A stretch of DNA of 64,000 bases. Source: Chitinimonas sp036961565. Lineage in GTDB: Bacteria > Pseudomonadota > Gammaproteobacteria > Burkholderiales > Chitinimonadaceae. Shown piece after piece: positions 57,505 through 64,000 of this stretch (its first letter is position 1; every line of letters starts with the position of its first letter). A model generated the notes under the pieces. It saw only the letters and a list, made by a program, of their open reading frames with translations, did no database searches and was not told where the DNA came from. The translations under genes and the position numbers were made by a program. The DNA is taken from NCBI RefSeq assembly GCF_036961565.1, contig NZ_JBAMDD010000003.1, forward strand, positions 248,001-312,000. The letters run 5' to 3'.

Positions 57505-58572
57505 ATGAAAATCGCCATACTCCCCGGTGACGGCATCGGCCCTGAAATCGTTGCGCAGGCAGTACGTGTACTGGAAAAACTCAAGGCCGACGGCCTGGCT
57601 GTGGAGACGGTGACCGTGCCACTGGGGGGCGCTGCCTACGACCAGTATGGCGAGCCCTACCCAGAAGCGACACGCGATGTCGTCCGCACTGCCGATGCCA
57701 TCCTCTTGGGCGCCGTGGGTGGCCCACAGTACGACACCTTGCCGCGCGATAAGCGCCCGGAGCGTGGTTTGCTGGCTATCCGCAAGGATCTGGGCCTGTT
57801 TGGCAACCTGCGCCCCGCCATGCTGTACCCGGAACTGGCCGGTGCCTCTACCCTCAAGCCAGAAGTGGTGGCAGGGCTGGATATCATGATCGTGCGCGAG
57901 CTGACGGGGGATATCTATTTTGGCCAACCGCGCGGCATTCATGTCAACGACGCGGGCGAGCGCGAGGGCTTCAATACCATGCGCTACAGCGAGTCGGAAA
58001 TACGCCGTATCGCCAAGGTGGCGTTCGAGATTGCCCAAAAGCGCAACAAGAAGCTCTGCTCGGTGGACAAGGCCAATGTGCTGGAATGCACCGAATTCTG
58101 GAAGGAAATCGTCATCGACGTGGCCAAGCAATATCCAGATGTTGAACTCAGCCATATGTATGTCGACAACGCGGCCATGCAACTGGTGCGCAACCCCAAG
58201 CAGTTTGATGTGATCGTCACCGGCAATATCTTTGGCGACATACTCAGTGACGAAGCCTCCATGCTGACTGGGTCCATCGGCATGTTGCCAAGTGCCTCGC
58301 TGGATGCCAACAACAAGGGCCTGTACGAGCCTTGCCATGGTTCGGCGCCTGATATTGCCGGCAAGAATGTCGCCAACCCGCTCGCCACCATACTGAGCCT
58401 GGCCATGATGATGCGTTATACCTTTGCGCGTGAAGATATCGCCAAGCGTATCGAGACCGCTGTGCAGACCGTGCTGCGCCAGGGCTATCGTACGGCGGAC
58501 ATCTATGAAGCCGGCACGCAGAAGGTGAGCTGCTCGGGCATGGGCGACGCGGTGGTGGCTGCGCTGGCATAA
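57505..58572 (+). CDS. leuB: 3-isopropylmalate dehydrogenase
   Basis: Protein of 355 residues from the ATG at 57505 (MKIAILPGDGIGPEIVAQAV). It oxidises and decarboxylates 3-isopropylmalate with NAD in leucine synthesis. Family landmarks: LLGAVGGPQYDTLPRDKRPE, RELTGDIYFGQPRGI with the substrate Arg, VDKANVLECTEFWKE, and NIFGDILSDEASMLTGSIGM, which carries metal-binding Asp residues. The longer frame to 57460 is unneeded. The next gene, asd, follows after 240 bases that contain small hairpins (for example CAACCC-GTA-GGGTTG at 58725-58739). Confidence 0.97.
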   Translation: MKIAILPGDGIGPEIVAQAVRVLEKLKADGLAVETVTVPLGGAAYDQYGEPYPEATRDVVRTADAILLGAVGGPQYDTLPRDKRPERGLLAIRKDLGLFGNLRPAMLYPELAGASTLKPEVVAGLDIMIVRELTGDIYFGQPRGIHVNDAGEREGFNTMRYSESEIRRIAKVAFEIAQKRNKKLCSVDKANVLECTEFWKEIVIDVAKQYPDVELSHMYVDNAAMQLVRNPKQFDVIVTGNIFGDILSDEASMLTGSIGMLPSASLDANNKGLYEPCHGSAPDIAGKNVANPLATILSLAMMMRYTFAREDIAKRIETAVQTVLRQGYRTADIYEAGTQKVSCSGMGDAVVAALA

Positions 58573-58812
58573 GCAGAAACCATAAGAACTATAAGCGGAT
58601 AGTGGATTCCGCTATGGCAACAAGGTCAGGAGAATCCACCCCACTGCACCAGCCCACAAAATGGCTGCGCTTGCGGTAAACTCCTGATTCCTCAGCTCTG
58701 AGGCTTTGGCGGTGCAATGCAGATCAACCCGTAGGGTTGTGTCGCTGCTGCCAAGTATTGCCGATCCAGGCGATGAGGCATCACAAACAATCTGGATCAT
58801 AGGAATACCATC

Positions 58813-59922
58813 ATGTTGAAAGTCGGTTTGGTTGGTTGGCGCGGTATGGTTGGTTCCGTGCTTATGCAACGCATGCGCGAGGAGGGCGACTTCGCCCTGA
58901 TCGATCCCGTGTTCTTCACCACCTCCAATGTAGGTGGGGCAGGGCCGGACGTAGGACGTGGCGCAGCGCCCTTGAAGGACGCCAAGTCTGTGGCCGAGTT
59001 GAAAGCCATGGACGTCATCATTACTTGCCAGGGTGGGGATTACACCACCGAGTTGCATCCCCAGTTGCGCGCTGCAGGCTGGAATGGTTTCTGGATAGAC
59101 GCTGCCAGCACGCTGCGGATGGAAGATGACGCTGTGATCGTGCTTGATCCGGTCAATCTGGACCAGATCAAGGCATCCATCTCCCGTGGCGGCCGCGATT
59201 TCATCGGCGGCAACTGCACGAATTCCATCCTGCTGATGGGCTTGGGCGGTCTGTTCAAGGCAGGCCTGGTGGACTGGGTGTCGTCCATGACCTACCAGGC
59301 CGCATCGGGTGCAGGTGCGCAGAACATGCGCGAACTGCTCAATCAGATGGGCAAGGTCAATGCCTCTGTCGCCCACCTGCTGGATGACCCCTCGTCTGCC
59401 ATTCTGGAGATAGATCAGCGCGTGGCCGAAACCATGCGCAGCGACGCTTTCCCGACCGAACACTTTGGTGCACCGCTGGCCGGCAGCCTGATTCCCTGGA
59501 TAGACAAGCAGCTGGACAACGGTCAATCCAAGGAGGAATGGAAGGGCCTGGCTGAGGTCAACAAGATACTGGGCACCAGTTCGCCCATACCTGTGGATGG
59601 CCTGTGTGTACGCATAGGTGCCATGCGCTGCCATAGCCTGGCATTGACGCTGAAGCTGAATCGCGACCTGCCACTGGCCGAGATCGAAAGCCTGATCAAG
59701 GGCAGCAACCAGTGGGTCCGGTTTGTGCCGAATGACCGTGCCACCACGGTGCGGGAACTCACACCGACTGCCGTGACCGGTAAGCTGGATATCGCAGTTG
59801 GCCGGGTGCGCAAGCTCAATATGGGCCCGGACTATGTCAGCGCCTTTGTCTGTGGTGACCAACTGCTGTGGGGCGCTGCCGAGCCGCTGCGCCGTACCTT
59901 GCGTATCCTGCTGGACAAGTAA
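58813..59922 (+). CDS. asd: Aspartate-semialdehyde dehydrogenase
   Basis: Protein of 369 residues making aspartate semialdehyde for lysine, threonine and methionine synthesis and for cell-wall precursors. The NADP site is KVGLVGWRGMVGSVLMQRMR; the catalytic Cys lies in GGNCTNSILLMGLGGLFKAG, and SGAGAQNMRELLNQMG and the His in VRIGAMRCHSLALTLKLNRD are conserved. The length and the NCTNS motif fit the branch found in gamma- and betaproteobacteria. It lies near leuB as in many betaproteobacteria. Confidence 0.97.
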   Translation: MLKVGLVGWRGMVGSVLMQRMREEGDFALIDPVFFTTSNVGGAGPDVGRGAAPLKDAKSVAELKAMDVIITCQGGDYTTELHPQLRAAGWNGFWIDAASTLRMEDDAVIVLDPVNLDQIKASISRGGRDFIGGNCTNSILLMGLGGLFKAGLVDWVSSMTYQAASGAGAQNMRELLNQMGKVNASVAHLLDDPSSAILEIDQRVAETMRSDAFPTEHFGAPLAGSLIPWIDKQLDNGQSKEEWKGLAEVNKILGTSSPIPVDGLCVRIGAMRCHSLALTLKLNRDLPLAEIESLIKGSNQWVRFVPNDRATTVRELTPTAVTGKLDIAVGRVRKLNMGPDYVSAFVCGDQLLWGAAEPLRRTLRILLDK

Positions 59923-59999
59923 TCCATTACGCATCAAAACCTTGCGGCCCGGTTGGAAACAGCCGGGCTGTGTCTTTCCTGTATCCCTGCCTAGACGCC

Positions 60000-62303
60000 A
60001 TGCTGCCTTCCATCGAACACCGTATTGCCCAGGAACTCAACTGCCGCCCGGCCCAGGTTGCCGCCACCATGGCGCTGCTGGACGAAGGCGCCACCGTGCC
60101 GTTTATTGCCCGCTATCGCAAGGAAGCCACCGGCGGGCTGGACGATACCCAGTTGCGCCATCTGGATGAGCGGTTGCGCTATTTGCGCGAACTGGAAGAT
60201 CGGCGCACCGCCGTGATCGCCTCGGTGCAGGAGCAGGGCAAGCTGACGGACGAGCTGCAAACTGCCTTGCTGACGGCAGACAACAAGCAGCGGCTGGAAG
60301 ACCTGTACCTGCCTTACAAACCCAAGCGCCGCACCCGTGCGCAGATCGCCCGTGAGGCCGGGTTGGCGCCGTTGGCCGAGCTGCTGCTGGCTGAGCCTGG
60401 CCGCCAGCCGGAAGCCGAGGCCGCAAGCTTTGTCAGCGCGGAAAAGGGCGTGGCCGACAGCAAGGCGGCCCTGGATGGTGCTCGCCATATCCTGATCGAG
60501 CAATTTGCCGAGGATGCCGCACTGCTGCACGAGCTACGCGAGCTGCTGTGGCAACGCGCCGAGCTGGTCGCCAGCCTGGCAGATGAGAGCAAGCGCGAAG
60601 CGGGCGCCAAGTACGCCGATTACTTTGATCACCGTGAGCCCCTGCACCGCGCACCTTCACACCGGGTGCTGGCCGTATTGCGGGGCCGCAACGAAGGCAT
60701 GCTGAACTTCACGCTGGCGCTGCCCGAAGATGCCGAGCTGCCTGCAGGCAAGCCGGGGGCTGGCGAAACCCGCATTGCCGCACGCTTCAATATCCGTGAT
60801 GCCGGCCGCCCCGCCGACCGCTGGTTGATGGATACCGTGCGCCTGGCCTGGCGTGCCAAGATATTCCTGACGCTCGAAGTGGAGCTGACCAATCGGATAC
60901 GTGAAAGCGCCGAGACCGAGGCCATCAAGATATTCGCCAGCAATCTCAAAGACCTGCTGCTGGCCGCGCCCGCAGGGCCGCGCGCCACGCTGGGTCTGGA
61001 CCCTGGCTTGCGTACCGGGGTAAAGGTGGCCGTGACCGACAAGACCGGCAAGGTGGTCGCCACCGATACCATCTACCCCCATGTGCCGCGTAACGACTGG
61101 GATGGCAGCCTGCATCGCCTGAATCGCCTGGTGACACAGCATGGCGTGGAATTGATAGCCATCGGCAACGGTACCGCCAGCCGCGAAACCGACAAGCTGG
61201 CCGCCGACCTAATCAAGCAACTGCCAGAGCGCAAACTGCAGAAGATAGTGGTTTCCGAAGCCGGCGCCTCGGTCTATTCCGCCTCGGAATTGGCTGCGCG
61301 CGAGTTCCCCGACCTGGATGTCAGCCTGCGTGGCGCGGTCTCCATTGCCCGTCGCCTGCAGGACCCGCTGGCTGAGCTGGTCAAGATCGACCCCAAGGCC
61401 ATTGGGGTAGGGCAGTACCAGCATGACGTCAACCAGGGCGAACTGGCGCGTACGCTGGATGCGGTGGTGGAAGACTGCGTAAATGCAGTGGGCGTAGACG
61501 TCAATACCGCCTCCAGCGCCTTGCTGGCGCGGGTCTCCGGTCTTAGCGCCACCCTGGCCAGCAATATCGTGGCTCACCGCGATGCCCATGGCGCATTCAG
61601 CGACCGAATGGCACTGAAGGCCGTACCTCGGCTGGGCGAAAAGACTTTCGAACTGGCTGCTGGCTTCTTGCGCATCATGAATGGCAGCAACCCACTGGAT
61701 GCCAGTGCGGTGCACCCAGAAGCCTACCCGGTGGTGGAAAAAATCATCGTCAAAACCCGTCGTGAAGTGAAATCGCTACTGGGTGACAGCGGCCTGCTCA
61801 AGCAATTGAACGCAGCCGAGTTCACCGACGAGCGCTTCGGCTTGCCCACCGTGCGCGACATCCTTAACGAACTGGACAAGCCGGGCCGCGATCCCCGCCC
61901 CGAGTTCAAGACCGCAACCTTTCAGGACGGCGTGGAAGACATCAAGGACCTGCTGCCTGGCATGGTGCTCGAAGGCGTAGTCAGCAATGTGGCGGCCTTT
62001 GGTGCCTTTGTCGATATCGGCGTGCACCAGGACGGCCTGGTACATGTGTCGGCACTGGCCAGCAAGTTTGTCAAAGACCCGCGCGATGTGGTTAAAGCCG
62101 GCGACGTGGTCAAAGTCAAAGTGGTAGAGGTGGACGTCAAACGCCAGCGCATTGCCCTTACCATGCGCCTGGACGACCCGATCGAAGGCGGCAGCCCCAC
62201 GCGCAGCGCCAACCCAACACCCCCAAGGCATGATCGCCAAGCCAAGCCCCAGCAGAGCGGTAACACCGCCATGGCAGCAGCTTTTGCCGCCCTAAAGAAA
62301 TAG
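60000..62303 (+). CDS. tex: Tex-family RNA-binding protein
   Basis: Protein of 767 residues from the ATG at 60000 (MLPSIEHRIAQELNCRPAQV), the family's usual opening; the longer frame to 59868 overlaps asd. N-terminal helical region (PFIARYRKEATGGLDDTQLR), then a YqgF RNase H-like domain (about 325-450, TLGLDPGLRTGVKVAVTD), helix-hairpin-helix motifs (about 500-560, SGLSATLASNIVAHRDAHGA) and a C-terminal S1 RNA-binding domain (about 653-723, MVLEGVVSNVAAFGAFVDIG). Tex is implicated in transcription and RNA handling. The C-terminus beyond S1 is basic and Ser/Pro-rich. Confidence 0.96.
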   Translation: MLPSIEHRIAQELNCRPAQVAATMALLDEGATVPFIARYRKEATGGLDDTQLRHLDERLRYLRELEDRRTAVIASVQEQGKLTDELQTALLTADNKQRLEDLYLPYKPKRRTRAQIAREAGLAPLAELLLAEPGRQPEAEAASFVSAEKGVADSKAALDGARHILIEQFAEDAALLHELRELLWQRAELVASLADESKREAGAKYADYFDHREPLHRAPSHRVLAVLRGRNEGMLNFTLALPEDAELPAGKPGAGETRIAARFNIRDAGRPADRWLMDTVRLAWRAKIFLTLEVELTNRIRESAETEAIKIFASNLKDLLLAAPAGPRATLGLDPGLRTGVKVAVTDKTGKVVATDTIYPHVPRNDWDGSLHRLNRLVTQHGVELIAIGNGTASRETDKLAADLIKQLPERKLQKIVVSEAGASVYSASELAAREFPDLDVSLRGAVSIARRLQDPLAELVKIDPKAIGVGQYQHDVNQGELARTLDAVVEDCVNAVGVDVNTASSALLARVSGLSATLASNIVAHRDAHGAFSDRMALKAVPRLGEKTFELAAGFLRIMNGSNPLDASAVHPEAYPVVEKIIVKTRREVKSLLGDSGLLKQLNAAEFTDERFGLPTVRDILNELDKPGRDPRPEFKTATFQDGVEDIKDLLPGMVLEGVVSNVAAFGAFVDIGVHQDGLVHVSALASKFVKDPRDVVKAGDVVKVKVVEVDVKRQRIALTMRLDDPIEGGSPTRSANPTPPRHDRQAKPQQSGNTAMAAAFAALKK

Positions 62304-62612
62304 ACGGCGAAATAAACGGTGAAATAGACGACGAAGCAAGCTGCACCGGCAGCTGCGCAAATTTTGCGCAACCCGATTCGGGTACTGATGCGACGGGGTT
62401 TTTCGTGATTTAGACCGGGCTTATCCACAGCAGATGTGGATAAGCCCGATGCTGCTATTCTGTATGGGGAAGGGCAGGTGAGGGCGCCAGGATTGAAGCA
62501 TGGCTGCTCCTGCTTATCGCTGAGTAGGCATTGCCGTCCGTGACAGACCGCCGGAACCAGGCCAGCAAGCTCTACGCAAAGTCTTTGGCGCAATCTAGGG
62601 ATATTGATCGTT
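62304..62612. other. Spacer after tex holding a DnaA-box hairpin
   Basis: About 309 bases. A weak inverted repeat ACCCGA-T-TCGGGT (62371-62383) and CGGGGTTTTT (62394-62403) near the left end may act as the tex terminator. The striking element is the hairpin at 62416-62448. No further coding sequence was recognised; the right end precedes the diguanylate cyclase ATG at 62613. Confidence 0.45.
62416..62448. repeat. Perfect inverted repeat containing two DnaA boxes
   Basis: CGGGCTTATCCACA (62416-62429) and TGTGGATAAGCCCG (62435-62448) are exact reverse complements around GCAGA. Each arm holds TTATCCACA, identical to the strongest E. coli DnaA box: 62421-62429 on the plus strand and 62435-62443 on the minus strand. 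No T run follows, so this is not an ordinary terminator. It lies between tex and a diguanylate cyclase gene. No dnaA, dnaN or other origin gene is near, so a chromosomal origin is unlikely; a DnaA-titration or regulatory site is possible. Confidence 0.7.
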
Positions 62613-64000
62613 ATGGAATCAAGCACCCGTTACCGACTGCTCCAGGCGGGCTTCGTGCTGGCTTTGCTGTTGCTCGCGCTTACCGCGCTGGTGCCTATGC
62701 TATCCGCCAACTGGGTCAACGCCGCAGCAAGCGAGCGTGAAGAGATCGTCAGCCAGCTAGAAGACATGCAGGTCATGCTGTCAGGCCTCAAGGACGCAGA
62801 GACCGGCACACGCGGTTATCTGCTGACCGGCCGCGAGGAGTACCTGCAGCCCTACTACCAGGGGACCGAACGCTCCAGTGAACTGCAAGTCCAGCTTGAT
62901 CGACAGTTTGCTGACGACGCGATACTGGCACCTCGGATGCGCGATCTGCGCAACCTGGTCAAGGCCTTGCGTGAATATCAGTCACGCATGATCACCAGCC
63001 GACAGCGCAGCAGTGCCGCCGACAGCCCGGCGTTTCACGATATCTCCCAGGGCAAGCTCAATATGGACCGTATCCGCGTCACGGTCGCTGAGGCGAGTGC
63101 CATACTCAGCGTTCGCCAGGCAAGTATTGCAGCAGAGCAGCACAGCCGCGAGCGATTGGTCAGCTTGGCCGTCCTCCTGATTACCAGCCTGGATGGTGCA
63201 TTGTTCGCCACTTTGCTGTGGCAGTTGTTCCGGGCCATGCGCGAGCGCTTGGCAGTCACGCAAGAGCTGCAGGCACTGAGCGACCGCGCTCAATCGACAG
63301 CGGACAATCTGGAAGAGCACAACTACCAGATGGCGATTCTGTCGCGCATGTCGAGTGCGCTACAGGTCTGCGTCGACAGCGGAGAGTTCTTCGGCGTGGT
63401 TGGCAAGTATGCGCACCAGTTGTTTCCAGAACATGCCGGCGCCATCTACGTGTACCACCCCTCACGTGACCTGTTGGAACGCATGGTCAGCTGGCTGTCA
63501 CCGGCAAGCGATACCCAGCTGTTCGAGCCCCTGCAATGCTGGGCCATACGCCGCGGACAAATCCACGAAGTGTCCGACTGCAGTAAGGCGCCGGTCTGCC
63601 AGCATCTGCAACAGGATGTTACCGGTGCCTATCTGTGTCTGCCGCTGATGGCGGGTGGCGAGCCTGTAGGCATTCTCTACCTTGAAGCGCCGGCCGAAGG
63701 AGGGGAGCCGTTCTCCACAGGGTTACGCCAGCTGGCAAACGCCCTGGCCGAGCAGGTTGCGCTAGCGGTGACGAATATGAACCTGCGGGAAAACCTGCGG
63801 CGGCAATCCATAGTCGATGCCCTCACAGGGCTCTACAATCGACGCTTCCTCGACGAGACGCTGCAGCGCGAGCTGATACGGGCCAATCGCCTTGGCACGC
63901 CACTGAGCGTGGTGATGCTGGATGTGGACCACTTCAAACGCTTCAATGACACCCACGGGCATGAGGCTGGTGATCTGGTATTGCGCCATATTGCCCAGTT
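62613..64000 (+). CDS. Diguanylate cyclase with CHASE3 and GAF domains (partial at 3' end)
   Basis: Open from the ATG at 62613 to the window edge (462 codons). Residues about 10-30 form a first membrane segment (LLQAGFVLALLLLALTALVP), followed by a CHASE3 periplasmic sensor (LKDAETGTRGYLLTGREEYL is its signature), a second membrane segment (about 190-207), a coiled coil, a GAF domain (about 250-390) and the start of a GGDEF domain (DALTGLYNRRFLDETLQREL, VVMLDVDHFKRFNDTHGHEA). The GGDEF motif itself should lie some 15-20 residues beyond the edge, so activity cannot be judged. It would produce c-di-GMP in response to an external signal. Confidence 0.92.
   Translation, partial: MESSTRYRLLQAGFVLALLLLALTALVPMLSANWVNAAASEREEIVSQLEDMQVMLSGLKDAETGTRGYLLTGREEYLQPYYQGTERSSELQVQLDRQFADDAILAPRMRDLRNLVKALREYQSRMITSRQRSSAADSPAFHDISQGKLNMDRIRVTVAEASAILSVRQASIAAEQHSRERLVSLAVLLITSLDGALFATLLWQLFRAMRERLAVTQELQALSDRAQSTADNLEEHNYQMAILSRMSSALQVCVDSGEFFGVVGKYAHQLFPEHAGAIYVYHPSRDLLERMVSWLSPASDTQLFEPLQCWAIRRGQIHEVSDCSKAPVCQHLQQDVTGAYLCLPLMAGGEPVGILYLEAPAEGGEPFSTGLRQLANALAEQVALAVTNMNLRENLRRQSIVDALTGLYNRRFLDETLQRELIRANRLGTPLSVVMLDVDHFKRFNDTHGHEAGDLVLRHIAQ

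Noticed and set aside
58612..59937. 441-residue open frame on the minus strand
   Set aside because: Antisense to asd, whose catalytic residues are all present; no motif in the minus-strand frame.
62613..62740. Possible chromosome origin near the DnaA boxes
   Set aside because: No dnaA, dnaN, gidA or rpmH gene, no A/T-rich unwinding region and only two boxes; an origin is not supported.

Overview
The window is a GC-rich, gene-dense piece of a betaproteobacterial chromosome. Several classical neighbourhoods point that way: pyrG-kdsA-eno-ftsB, zipA-ligA, and leuC-entericidin-leuD...leuB-asd. Together with the divergent SOS operator type they suggest something near Neisseriales/Chitinibacteraceae, but the genus cannot be fixed from this sequence. 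No rRNA, tRNA, CRISPR array, insertion sequence or prophage was recognised.

Layout. (1) 1-4856, minus strand: an imuA-imuB-dnaE2 SOS mutagenesis cassette, with dnaE2 cut by the left edge. It is read from a strong promoter that carries two GAAC-N4-GTTC boxes. (2) 4882-14591: an accessory and sensory region. It holds two small DNA-binding-type proteins, each with a palindromic candidate operator, three orphan periplasmic solute-binding proteins, a SRPBCC protein, a DUF6491-response regulator-histidine kinase operon, an Hpt/HD-GYP-like protein and a receiver protein with an unrecognised C-terminal half. (3) 14738-21230: core genes zipA, ligA, galU, a GNAT gene, an MTIP-type phosphorylase and def, closed by a perfect bidirectional terminator, then a DUF3617 protein. 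(4) 21298-46972: a 26-kb surface-glycosylation island, described below. (5) 47082-62303: housekeeping genes pyrG, kdsA, eno, ftsB, uvrC, pgsA, leuC, an entericidin, leuD, two small unknown genes, leuB, asd and tex. (6) 62304-64000: a spacer with two perfect DnaA boxes in a hairpin, then a CHASE3-GAF-GGDEF diguanylate cyclase cut by the right edge.

The island is the most interesting part. A divergent promoter region separates a minus-strand group (SPINDLY/OGT-type glycosyltransferase, TPR protein, methyltransferase) from a plus-strand group. The plus-strand group begins with a secreted protein rich in Ala, Ser, Thr and Gly, followed by a TPR protein and a second OGT-type enzyme. It continues with a complete CMP-pseudaminic acid pathway (pseB, pseC, pseF, a pseG-pseH fusion, pseI). 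Two methyltransferases, a Gfo/Idh/MocA oxidoreductase, a DegT aminotransferase, a GNAT, two unknown proteins and a 1584-residue multi-module glycosyltransferase complete it. A plausible reading is that the secreted protein is made in large amounts and decorated by one or both OGT-like enzymes with a modified nonulosonic-acid glycan. That link is an inference from gene order and composition.
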